Shown here: piece after piece, positions 1-7,015 of the stretch
Numbering within the stretch: position 1 is the first letter of the stretch
Layout of the letters: the number at the start of each line of letters is the position of its first letter
Source: JANXYY01 sp035530875
GTDB taxonomy: Bacteria > Actinomycetota > Actinomycetes > Nanopelagicales > Nanopelagicaceae
Assembly: GCA_035530875.1 (NCBI GenBank)
Contig: DATKUB010000010.1
Coordinates: forward strand, 1 to 22,190
Length of the DNA: 22,190 nucleotides
Reading direction: 5' to 3'
Notes under the pieces: model-generated
What the model saw: the letters and a program-made list of their open reading frames with translations, nothing else
The model's database searches: none
Told to the model about the DNA's origin: nothing
Program-made: the position numbers and the translations under genes

Positions 1-69
1 GGCGGCTTGCCTCCCGTGAGCGGCGGCTTGCCTCCCGTGAGCGGCGGCTTGCCTCCCGTGAGTGGCGGC
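1..69. repeat. 21-bp tandem repeat, three units plus a 6-nt partial
   Basis: Three consecutive 21-bp units occupy 1-21, 22-42 and 43-63. The first two are identical and the third differs only in its last base (C to T). A fourth unit begins with GGCGGC at 64-69 and then diverges. The period is a multiple of three, so the repeat is compatible with coding. The array starts at the very first base, so it probably extends beyond the left edge and the true copy number is unknown. Confidence 0.9.
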
Positions 70-78
70 ATTCGTTGA
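1..78 (+). CDS. possible 3' end of a protein with a heptapeptide-repeat tail (partial)
   Basis: In frame 1 the tandem repeat reads as three copies of the heptapeptide GGLPPVS followed by GGIR and a TGA stop at 76-78. This would be the C-terminal tail of a protein whose body lies off the left edge. Short Gly/Pro/Ser repeats are common in disordered tails. However, another plus frame and the minus frames are also open through the repeat, so the coding call rests only on the in-frame period and the stop directly after the repeat. No family can be named. Confidence 0.3.
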   Translation, partial: GGLPPVSGGLPPVSGGLPPVSGGIR

Positions 79-886
79 GTGACTGCGGCGCGCTCGTAGT
101 GGGAGCGTCGCATACTCTGCTGGTGCTACCGACAAAAGACCTGACCCCCTGAGAATGGTCCAGTAATTTTTCTAGTCCATGATTGCGTTTATGGGCGAGG
201 ATTTTGATTCCATGAAGATTGTGGTCCCGCAATCGGGTGTAGCGCTGCTTACTCCCTTGGTTCAAGTTCGCGTGCTCGAGAAGGTATATGCGCACCTTGG
301 CTCCGAAATGCTTGTGATTGAAATACCAGTTCAAGTTCTTGGTAGGTGGACGGTGCGAGTTTTAGGTCCCGGCCTTGTAAGCAACTTTCATAAATCCAAC
401 AGTGCTGGAGGACGCCGACTATTCGATCGTACTTTTCCGTACCCCGTACCTTGCTAAAAAGATAAGTGTTTGGAGGCTTCTGTGGATAGATACCGAGTGT
501 GTCCTTGCCATGATTTGAAATCTCTGTTGACAGAGCCAGATTTCTTCGCAAACACGTTTCAAATAGAAGGGATGCTGTTGCAGGCTACCTGAATCGCGAC
601 GGGTTTGTTGGAGACCCTGGTATGCACCGTGTTTTGTGTATTCAGATTTGTTGATTTGACACTAACCATTTCGTATTCACCGCCTCGCCTAAATCGACGA
701 GTTCATAGACTACGAGGTTGTTGGGAAACAACTACAAGTTCTTTCTCTTCAATCGTATGCCCAAATAATCAAGTTCCCGATGGAGGGGTTATTTGAGTTG
801 TGTTTGCAGCGCGGGCGTGCGGTGAGACTTCGGAGTACTTGCTCGTAGTCTTGTCATATGGTTCTCGTTTATAGCAGGGTAGGACT
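79..886. other. about 800 bp without a recognisable gene
   Basis: The small open frames on both strands here (largest about 100 codons, at 249-551 minus and 179-457 plus) overlap one another, have no family resemblance I recognise and no convincing ribosome-binding site. Composition becomes more AT-rich from about 440 to 800. A small perfect stem, GTTGTT at 717-722 with AACAAC at 727-732, is followed by a pyrimidine-rich stretch and could be a weak terminator. The stretch at about 133-165 (AAAAGACCTGACCCCCTGAG) resembles sequences seen at IS ends, but no transposase or second end is visible. Confidence 0.6.
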
Positions 887-2092
887 GTGTCAAGAGTGAG
901 CCCCGATGGCTGGAATTCAGTTCGGGTTATCGCATCGGCGCGGGCGTTGTCTGTAGTCGGTGACGAACTCGCCATCTTCGCGCTCCTGCTACGCGAGAAG
1001 CACCATGGCGGTGGAGCTGTTTCTATAGCCGTCATTCTGGCGGTAGGACACTTACCTCTGATTCTGCTCTCCCCTTGGGCGGGGACTGTCGCTGATCGGG
1101 TACCGGTTCGTCATTTGGCTCCGCCGGTAAACATTGGCCAAGCCGTGTTGGCTGCGCTCCTCGCACTTAATACGCCGTTGGTTGTTTCGCTTGCGTTCAT
1201 AGGTTTAATCAGCGCCGGTCAAGCATTCATCACGCCGGCCTGGTCGGCTACCTTGCCGGAACTCGTCGGCAAGGAGGCATTGCCCCGGGCGCTCTCGCTT
1301 GGGCAAGCGCTGTACTCGTTGGCCACTATGGTCGGGCCTGCGATCGCAGGCTTGTTGGTTAGCAAATTCGGCTATGTCACACCCATGCTCACCAACGCCG
1401 CGACGTTCGCGCTTCTTGCCCTCGTGCCCGCCTTGTTGGTGTTGCCGTTCCATGTTCGAGATCGAGGCCCACGACATCATGGCGATGTGTGGGTCGGTTT
1501 ACAGGTGGTGAGAAACGAACCTGTCATCCGGGCGGTGACCCTACTGCTGTTCAGCCTCACCGTCGCGCTGGGTACGTATAGCGTCGCGGAATTGTTCTTC
1601 GCACTTGATGCCCTACACGCATCTCCGTTCATCTACGGCCTGACCACCTCGATGTTTGGCGGCGGCAGCCTCATCGCCGCCGCTATCAATGAACGGCGTG
1701 ATGTGAGCCAGACGCGAGTGCATGCAAACGCCATTGCCGGAGCTGTGGCGCTCAGTGTCGGAGTGTTACTCACTGGCTTTGCCTGGCATTGGGCGGTGCT
1801 TCTGCCCACCGCGGCTTTGGCGGGCGTCGGTAGCAGCACCTTGATGGCGTACGGATTCGCACTCATAGTCCAACGAGCCCCAGACGAGAACCGGGCTCGC
1901 GTCACTTCAGCAGTTCAAGCGGTGCTTTCCAGTGGGCAACTCGCCGCCCTGGCAATAGCGGGAATCGTCGTTTCGCTAATCGAAGCCCGGATCGCAATTC
2001 TGCTCAGCGGCGCCGCTTCGCTTCTGGTGGTCAGCGCGCTCACACCGGTACTAAACCGATCTATGGCTTTGCGGCCTGAAGGAGAGATTTGA
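887..2092 (+). CDS. MFS transporter, exporter-like
   Basis: A 401-residue, strongly hydrophobic protein with the 12-helix layout of the major facilitator superfamily. It acts in the cytoplasmic membrane. The loop after helix 2 (about residues 60-75, LSPWAGTVADRVPVRHL) fits MFS motif A with the D-R pair, in the style of the MFS_3/EntS-like drug and siderophore exporters. The second half (from about residue 205) repeats the helix pattern after a short basic loop. Substrate cannot be deduced. The start is uncertain: GTG 887 has AGGA at 881-884 very close (2 nt), while GTG 896 in the same frame has an 11-nt spacing. The next gene begins about 100 nt downstream on the same strand, so transport of a substrate or product of the downstream amidohydrolase is possible but is only inference. 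Confidence 0.85.
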   Translation: MSRVSPDGWNSVRVIASARALSVVGDELAIFALLLREKHHGGGAVSIAVILAVGHLPLILLSPWAGTVADRVPVRHLAPPVNIGQAVLAALLALNTPLVVSLAFIGLISAGQAFITPAWSATLPELVGKEALPRALSLGQALYSLATMVGPAIAGLLVSKFGYVTPMLTNAATFALLALVPALLVLPFHVRDRGPRHHGDVWVGLQVVRNEPVIRAVTLLLFSLTVALGTYSVAELFFALDALHASPFIYGLTTSMFGGGSLIAAAINERRDVSQTRVHANAIAGAVALSVGVLLTGFAWHWAVLLPTAALAGVGSSTLMAYGFALIVQRAPDENRARVTSAVQAVLSSGQLAALAIAGIVVSLIEARIAILLSGAASLLVVSALTPVLNRSMALRPEGEI

Positions 2093-2189
2093 AGCAACCA
2101 GGGGACGTGGCATTTGGTGCCGGAGGAGGGTCAGAGTATCGGCAAGGTATGCCCGGATGTTCTTCTGGCAGGTAGGGCAGGCTAACGGT

Positions 2190-3140
2190 GTGCGTCTTTT
2201 AATAGCTCTTGGTGGAAACGCGATGACCGCTCCCGATGGAGCTGCGCGTCCGGCCGACCAGGAACAGGCGATCAGCGCCGCCATGGAGCATGTGGCGGAT
2301 CTGGTGGTCGAAGGCTATGAAGTGGTCCTGACTCACGGTAATGGCCCGCAGGTAGGCAATCTATTAGTAAAGAACGAGATCGCGGCAAGTGTCGTTCCGC
2401 CGGTACCCCTTGATTGGTGCGGCGCCCAGACCCAAGGGACCATTGCGCTCTTGATCATGAACGCCCTAGATGCCGCGCTCGCTTCCCGAAACATCACCGC
2501 ACGAGCCGCAGGTTTGGTCTCCCGCACTCTGATCGATTCAAACGATCCTGGTTTTTCGAATCCGACGAAACCGATCGGACGTTACTTGCCGGCGGCAGAA
2601 GCCGAGAAGCTAGCCGAGCATGGCCAGGTGTGGCAAGACCGGGGAGAGCGGGGCTGGCGCCGAGTAGTCGCTTCGCCGGAACCGAAAGAAATCCTCGAAG
2701 TTGAAGCGATCAAAACTCTGATTGCTAGCGGATTTCTCGTTGTGGCCTCAGGCGGTGGCGGCATCCCGGTTGTGCGCGATGCGGCTGGCGTCCTTAAAGG
2801 AGTTGAGGCGGTACTCGATAAAGATCTGACCGCGGCCCTGCTGGCCAGTCAGGTCGCTGCTGATGTGCTCGTGATTGCCACTGATGTGCCTAACGCAGTA
2901 GTCGACTTTGGTAAGCCAGGGGCACGTTCCATCGGAAAGATCACCCCCTCAGAAATGCGCAAACTTGCCGCAGAGGGGTACTTCGCCAGCGGAAGCATGG
3001 GTCCCAAAGTTGAAGCAGCCTGCCGGTTCGCTGAAAGCGGTGGGATAACCGTTATCACCTCGCTTGAGCAGATTCGCAACGCTGTTTCCGGGGTTGAAAG
3101 CGCTCGCTTTGACGTCGGAACAGTAGTCGTCGGTTCGTGA
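2190..3140 (+). CDS. arcC: carbamate kinase
   Basis: Carbamate kinase interconverts carbamoyl phosphate + ADP and carbamate + ATP in the cytoplasm; catabolic systems use it to make ATP. Family signatures are clear: IALGGNAM at the N-terminus, THGNGPQVGNLL, VASGGGGIPVV in the middle, VLDKDLTAALLA, and FASGSMGPKVEAA near the C-terminus, all in amino-acid-kinase-fold order. I chose GTG 2190 (316 aa, MRLLIALGGNAM). It matches the usual family N-terminus and is preceded by GGGCAGG 8 nt upstream; the longer frame from ATG 2157 adds 11 residues not typical of the family. No arginine deiminase or catabolic carbamoyltransferase gene is nearby. The next gene, 80 nt downstream, is a ring-opening amidohydrolase, suggesting use in ureide or triazine breakdown rather than the arginine deiminase pathway (inference). 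Confidence 0.92.
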   Translation: MRLLIALGGNAMTAPDGAARPADQEQAISAAMEHVADLVVEGYEVVLTHGNGPQVGNLLVKNEIAASVVPPVPLDWCGAQTQGTIALLIMNALDAALASRNITARAAGLVSRTLIDSNDPGFSNPTKPIGRYLPAAEAEKLAEHGQVWQDRGERGWRRVVASPEPKEILEVEAIKTLIASGFLVVASGGGGIPVVRDAAGVLKGVEAVLDKDLTAALLASQVAADVLVIATDVPNAVVDFGKPGARSIGKITPSEMRKLAAEGYFASGSMGPKVEAACRFAESGGITVITSLEQIRNAVSGVESARFDVGTVVVGS

Positions 3141-3220
3141 TTGGTTGGTCGTCAGTTAGATTTACAGTAGTGAATAGATGTGAACATTGTTTCCAGAGTG
3201 CTTGAGGATAAGGAGTAGTC

Positions 3221-4339
3221 GTGTCAGATATGCCGCAGCCAATAGAGGTTCGAAAAGTCGTCCTTAAGAGCGTGAGCGATGCCAGTGGATTAGAAGAGCT
3301 CATTGATTCGGGAATCATTGAGGCTGATCGAGTTGTCGCGGTCATTGGTAAGACCGAAGGCAATGGCGGCGTTAATGACTACACCAGAATCATCGCGGAC
3401 CGGGCTTTTCGAGACATGCTCGTAGCCAAGGGCAGTCGCTCGATGGATCAGGTCAAGCAGATCCCGATCGTGTGGTCAGGTGGAACGGACGGAGTGATTA
3501 GTCCGCACGCCACCATTTTTGCGACTGTCTCTCCAGAGAAAGCCGTTAAGACGGACGAGCCTCGGGTTTCAGTTGGCTTTGCGATGAGCGACCCGATTCT
3601 TCCTGAAGAAATCGGATATCTGGGAATGGTGAACAAAGTCGCCGCTGGGGTAAAAATCGCGATGGCTCGTGCCGGCATAACGGATGTGGCTGACGTGCAC
3701 TATGTACAGACCAAGACACCGTTGCTAACGATTCACACAATTCGCGACGCGAAAAGCCGCGGCATGAAGGTTTGGACGGAACAGACCCACGAATCGATGG
3801 ATCTATCAAATGCGACGACTGGGCTCGGCATCGCACTTGCTCTTGGTGAAATCAAGAGCGTTACTAACGAAGACATCATGCATAACCGCGATCTTTACTC
3901 GTCGGTCGCATCCTGTTCATCAGGTGTCGAACTCGATCAGGCGCAGATCGTCGTCGTTGGAAACGTGCGCGGAGTCGGCGGTCGCTATCGAATTGGCCAT
4001 TCGGTCATGGTCGACGCGCTCGACCAAGATGGAATCTGGAATGCGATAAAGAACGCCGGCCTTGAACTGCCCGAGCGCCCACATCACACGGATCTCGAGG
4101 GTCGCCTGGTGAACGTGTTTCTTAAGTGCGAAGCCTCGCCAGATGGAGAAGTGAGGGGACGCCGAAATGCGATGCTTGATGATTCAGATGTTCACTGGCA
4201 TCGGCAGATCAAGGCGACCGTAGGGGGCGTAACCGCGGCCGTGACAGGCGACCCAGCGGTCTTCGTTTCCGTTTCGGCCGTGCATCAAGGTCCGGCAGGC
4301 GGGGGTCCCGTTGCTGCCATTGTTGACATGGGCGAGTGA
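3221..4339 (+). CDS. ring-opening amidohydrolase, cyanuric acid hydrolase/barbiturase family
   Basis: A 372-residue member of the AtzD/TrzD/barbiturase family, which hydrolytically opens cyanuric acid or barbituric acid rings. The family has three similar domains, each supplying a Lys and a Ser to the active site. Here these appear as K44 in IGKTEGNGGVND, S86 in WSGGTDGV, K165 in QTKTPLLT, S233/S234 in SCSSGVEL, K302 in FLKCEASPDG and S350 in FVSVSAVHQGP, with GGGPVA near the end. Length is normal for the family. Start GTG 3221 has AAGGAG at 3210-3215, spacing 5. The stop overlaps the next gene start (GTGA). Whether the substrate is cyanuric acid, barbiturate or another cyclic ureide cannot be told. 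Biuret, allophanate or ureidomalonate hydrolases are absent from the window. The neighbouring carbamate kinase suggests a nitrogen-scavenging role (inference). Confidence 0.9.
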   Translation: MSDMPQPIEVRKVVLKSVSDASGLEELIDSGIIEADRVVAVIGKTEGNGGVNDYTRIIADRAFRDMLVAKGSRSMDQVKQIPIVWSGGTDGVISPHATIFATVSPEKAVKTDEPRVSVGFAMSDPILPEEIGYLGMVNKVAAGVKIAMARAGITDVADVHYVQTKTPLLTIHTIRDAKSRGMKVWTEQTHESMDLSNATTGLGIALALGEIKSVTNEDIMHNRDLYSSVASCSSGVELDQAQIVVVGNVRGVGGRYRIGHSVMVDALDQDGIWNAIKNAGLELPERPHHTDLEGRLVNVFLKCEASPDGEVRGRRNAMLDDSDVHWHRQIKATVGGVTAAVTGDPAVFVSVSAVHQGPAGGGPVAAIVDMGE

Positions 4340-5025
4340 AGATTGCCGAACCGCTCTTTCCAAACGATGACGGATTGGCAGATCCGCACCTTTTAGCAGC
4401 CTTAGTGGAGGGCAGTCGCTACGGGATAGTGGGTGCCCTGGCAAAGTCACGAGTTTTTGTGGCTCTACTAGCCGATCTAGATAGTTCCGCTGTTCTGGAA
4501 AATGGCCAGAAAACAGAGCAAGAGAGCCACATGTTGCTCACCTGGCTGGTAGTCGATGGAGCAGGGTCGGACGTCGATGCGAAGGCGCTGCCAATTTTTT
4601 CCAGCATGGAGTCCTTGATGGCCTGGAATTCGGTCGCCCGCCCATTGGGAGTTGAGGCGCAACGGGCTGCAATCGTTGCGCTAGGGGAAGGCGGCATTGC
4701 GGTGTTAGACCCCGGTAGTGAACAGAGTCACGTGATCGGTTCGCCCGCCTTGCGGTCATTAGCTCTCGGCTATGCATATCTACCTCCAGGCGAAGATGAG
4801 CTACTGAGCCAGGCTATCGAGGAGGCGCTGTTGGCCAGTGTTGGGCCGGAGCATGAAATCAGATTCTCCCTGGATGGCGTCGATCAATTGGAGATAACTC
4901 TCTACTGCGGCCGGCCGATCCCGAGCCAGATGCAACTTTCGAATTTCGCCGCCAAACTGGCCGCCGATGATCGAGTCCGACTCCGCCTAGAAACCGGCCT
5001 GGAGATCAAGATCGCCGGTAGGTAG
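4336..5025 (+). CDS. SseB family protein
   Basis: A 229-residue protein resembling the actinobacterial SseB-family proteins often found upstream of infC. Recognisable parts are an N-terminal segment (LLAALVEGSRYGIVGALAKSR), the central stretch around residues 85-105 (ALPIFSSMESLMAWNSVARP), and GGIAVLDPGSE followed by ALRSLALG. The N-terminal domain is the family's; its molecular role is not established in these bacteria. It starts at GTG 4336, overlapping the amidohydrolase stop by 4 nt (GTGA), so the two are translationally coupled even though one is metabolic and the other belongs with the infC neighbourhood. No signal peptide or membrane segment is visible, so it is probably cytoplasmic. 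A DUF1844 gene, which commonly lies between SseB and infC in actinobacteria, is not seen. Confidence 0.75.
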   Translation: MKIAEPLFPNDDGLADPHLLAALVEGSRYGIVGALAKSRVFVALLADLDSSAVLENGQKTEQESHMLLTWLVVDGAGSDVDAKALPIFSSMESLMAWNSVARPLGVEAQRAAIVALGEGGIAVLDPGSEQSHVIGSPALRSLALGYAYLPPGEDELLSQAIEEALLASVGPEHEIRFSLDGVDQLEITLYCGRPIPSQMQLSNFAAKLAADDRVRLRLETGLEIKIAGR

Positions 5026-5681
5026 CGAGTCGCGTGGCGATCTCCATGGCATTCAGACTGCTGGCCGCGAGTGAGAGCACTTTGATCTCTCGAAGGCGAA
5101 TCTCGAGCGCGCATGCCCGCTCGAGATTCGGTGCAAAAGAGTTTTCGTCGAATAGGTACAGGCGGGGTGGCTTTTCACGCCTCGAATGGTCAGCTTTCTC
5201 TGGTCTATTTCAAACACAACCAACGATCGTCGCACGGGAGTAGTGGCTCTTCGGAACCGAGCCAGTGGTGGAGGGTTTGTGACCTTTGAGTCGAGGTGGC
5301 CTCGGCATGGCCCTTGCGGATTACAACGACATTGCGACCGTCTGCCCCGAGGCCGTGCTCGAATGCGATGCGGGTCATGACTTCGCCGACTTTGAGCGCG
5401 AACGCGAGTTGGTCCTCAATGCCAAACGACGGGAAGATCTCGCAGTACAACTCGCGGTGGTGGTAGGCAGGGACGGTGTGAAAGTCCGAGATTGTAACCG
5501 GGCTTCCATCGCCGGTAGTTCCGTAGTAGGTGACGATCGAATGTGGGACGAGTTCCTCGATGGAGCGAGCCTCGTGCCACTCCTGGGAGAGCGCCAGAGC
5601 TCGTCCCAGATCGGTCACCGAGACATTCACCCTTGGCTTAATGATCCCAGTCTTATGTATTGCCTCAAGGACTCGCCTCAT
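5006..5681 (-). pseudogene. decayed LuxR-type transcriptional regulator
   Basis: On the minus strand, 5681-5205 encodes 158 residues whose middle (GDGSPVTISDF, HHRELYCEIFPSFGIEDQLAFAL) resembles the sensory domain of a family of LuxR-type regulators. That frame stops at a TAG at 5205-5207. In another minus frame, ending at a TGA at 5006-5008, the sequence LREIKVLSLAASSLNAMEIATRL (about 5030-5100) follows the first half of a LuxR helix-turn-helix (R-E-x-x-V-L-x-L-x-A, then E-I-A-x-x-L). It breaks off exactly at the 3' end of the SseB gene, so the DNA-recognition helix and dimer helix are missing. At least one frameshift plus a 3' deletion is needed to explain this. The plus-strand frame at 5286-5702 is the antisense shadow of this gene. 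The family assignment is from pattern recognition and is moderate. Confidence 0.5.
5097..5130. terminator. 13-bp perfect hairpin downstream of the SseB gene
   Basis: CGAATCTCGAGCG (5097-5109) and CGCTCGAGATTCG (5118-5130) are perfect reverse complements separated by an 8-nt loop. The hairpin begins 72 nt after the SseB stop. No clean U-tract follows on either strand (plus: GTGCAAAAGAGTTTT), so a terminator role would have to be of the U-less type or serve as mRNA 3'-end protection. It also lies inside the decayed regulator. Confidence 0.5.
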
Positions 5682-5705
5682 GTCAACATGAGTTTATGTT
5701 GAGGC
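5675..5705. promoter_or_regulatory. overlapping operator-like dyads between divergent genes
   Basis: Several inverted repeats overlap here: GCCTCA 5675-5680 with TGAGGC 5700-5705, CTCATG 5677-5682 with CATGAG 5687-5692, and TCAACAT 5683-5689 with ATGTTGA 5696-5702. They cover the start codons of both the decayed regulator (minus, 5681) and the secreted protein (plus, 5696). A dimeric regulator site is a reasonable guess; no promoter hexamers were clear. Confidence 0.4.
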
Positions 5706-6754
5706 AGACCGTTGATCCGAATAGGAAGTTTGGCGCTGCGCAAAGGAGGCGGTGCTCGGCGGTGCTCGTGCTACTTTTCCTACTGGCAAACACAGTCACT
5801 GCCACCGGTGCATCTGCGAAAGCAAAGCCCGCGGCAACCAAGGTACGACCGGTTCTGGGTGGCCATTGTGTTCGGACGGGAACCACGGTTAAGAACTCCG
5901 GCATCCTTTTGCGGTGTACTAGGCACGGCCACATCCTCGTCTGGATGCGTGTGCCGAAGAAGCCAAGCGCACCGAAGTCCGGGACAAGGAGCCAACCAAA
6001 TCCGGTCGTGACGACGTCACCAAGCCCGGTCGCGACGACCTCCACAAACCCAGATGTGAGCTCTTTTATCACAGCTGTACCTATTGATCTGGCACAAGTT
6101 CTCAGCATTTCACGGTTCCGCAGTTGTTCCGGTCACGACTACAGTTCGGCGGATACCGACGGTAACCCGGAAACTAACCGTTCGATGAAGCACTACATAA
6201 ATCCCATAGACTCGTTGATCGGAACGACCGACGTCATAAAGGTTTTCGCGCCTTTTGATGGCCAGATATCGGCATTTGTGGCTGATAACGCTGCTAATAC
6301 CCCGGTTGGTGAAGGCATTTGGCTTACCCCGTCGAGCAGCCCCGCCTGGACCTTAATGTTTTTTCACATTACCCCGGTAGGCAATGTCGGAGACTACGTA
6401 AAAGCCGGACAACTTATCGGCTATGCGAACCTCTCTAGAACGTCTGTTAGGGGGTTCGACATCGCCCTGGAGGAATGGGTGCACAATATTGCCAGACCGG
6501 CGGTTGGCGATAACCTGGCAACTCTTGAACAAGTTCATCAACAGTACGGTGACTACTTGCAACTATTGCACCGGGGACAACTCGATTCGATATTCAACCA
6601 TATGACTTCGGACGTACTTGGCAGTTTCGCGACCAGAGGAATGACTCTTCAGGCTGCGATTGTCAGCGAAGCTGCTCGTGACGCTTCCCCCTGCCCGCAG
6701 CCTGTCAACGGCCATTACCCGGAGAACCCTGACGATAATGTGCCCCTCCGGTGA
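5696..6754 (+). CDS. secreted protein with Cys module and M23/LytM-like domain
   Basis: From ATG 5696 the protein has 352 residues. Residues 1-41 form a signal peptide: a basic n-region ending RRR at 17-19, a hydrophobic core (AVLVLLFLLA) and a small-residue c-region (ATGASA). Residues about 48-85 contain a short module with C58, C74 and W83 of a type seen in actinobacterial exported proteins. A Pro/Ser/Thr-rich linker (about 86-122) follows. Residues about 170-250 (VFAPFDGQISAF, FFHITPVGNVGDYVKAGQLIGYAN, FDIALEE) have the beta-strand pattern of M23/LytM peptidases. The HxH zinc motif is not evident, since FDIALEE sits where HLHFE would be expected, so peptidase activity is doubtful; it may bind rather than cut. 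A TTG at 5660 or GTG at 5762 (behind AAAGGAGG 5742-5749) are alternative starts. It is flanked by the regulator relic and the infC leader. Confidence 0.65.
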   Translation: MLRQTVDPNRKFGAAQRRRCSAVLVLLFLLANTVTATGASAKAKPAATKVRPVLGGHCVRTGTTVKNSGILLRCTRHGHILVWMRVPKKPSAPKSGTRSQPNPVVTTSPSPVATTSTNPDVSSFITAVPIDLAQVLSISRFRSCSGHDYSSADTDGNPETNRSMKHYINPIDSLIGTTDVIKVFAPFDGQISAFVADNAANTPVGEGIWLTPSSSPAWTLMFFHITPVGNVGDYVKAGQLIGYANLSRTSVRGFDIALEEWVHNIARPAVGDNLATLEQVHQQYGDYLQLLHRGQLDSIFNHMTSDVLGSFATRGMTLQAAIVSEAARDASPCPQPVNGHYPENPDDNVPLR

Positions 6755-6766
6755 GATAACAGCGGT

Positions 6767-6795
6767 TTGGCCGGGACGGGATGACCCGGTACTCT
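6767..6795 (+). promoter_or_regulatory. candidate promoter for the infC operon
   Basis: TTGGCC at 6767-6772 and TACTCT at 6790-6795 are separated by 17 bp, giving a predicted transcript start near 6802 and a leader of about 215 nt before infC. The hexamers are only moderately close to consensus. Confidence 0.3.
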
Positions 6796-6819
6796 GTCCA
6801 ATGTCTGGTCGGCGTCTCT

Positions 6820-7015
6820 AGACGTTGACCCGCAAGTGGAGAACCCTCCCACCTACACGGCATCTGCCATGGACGCTTAGGCGTTAAGGCACCCGGCTCT
6901 GCTAGGTCTAGACACCGGGTCAAGTTGATCTCGGGATCTTATGGGCTCTTCGCATGCGTTGCGAGGGGCTCTTTTGTTTCCCTGGCAAGGGTGACCAATC
7001 GAAGAAGGAGCAAGC
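6820..7015 (+). promoter_or_regulatory. structured 5' leader of infC
   Basis: The non-coding stretch before infC contains successive stems: GTGGAG 6836-6841 with CTCCCAC 6846-6852 (one bulge), ACGC 6873-6876 with GCGT 6881-6884, ACCCGG 6891-6896 with CCGGGT 6915-6920, then the terminator-like hairpin at 6943-6971 and the ribosome-binding site at 7005-7010. In other bacteria infC-rpmI-rplT leaders mediate autoregulation by L20 or IF3; that this leader does so is inference from the layout. Confidence 0.5.
6943..6979 (+). terminator. attenuator-like intrinsic terminator in the infC leader
   Basis: GGGCTCTTCGCA (6943-6954) pairs with TGCGAGGGGCTC (6960-6971) over 12 positions, including several G-U pairs, around a 5-nt loop. 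It is followed by TTTTGTTT at 6972-6979. It lies 36 nt before the infC start, where a terminator would act on read-through into the operon. Confidence 0.65.

Noticed and set aside
1..69. CRISPR array
   Set aside because: The 21-bp units are directly adjacent with no spacers, and no cas genes are present.
179..457. 92-codon plus-strand open frame
   Set aside because: It overlaps an opposite-strand frame of similar size (249-551); neither has a convincing ribosome-binding site or a recognisable motif.
5286..5702. 138-codon plus-strand open frame
   Set aside because: It is antisense to the minus-strand frame at 5205-5681, whose translation has recognisable regulator-like segments, while this one has none and no ribosome-binding site.
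6891..6920. riboswitch or tRNA-like element in the infC leader
   Set aside because: The stems do not match a known riboswitch or cloverleaf that I can recognise; only a structured leader with an attenuator-like hairpin is supported.
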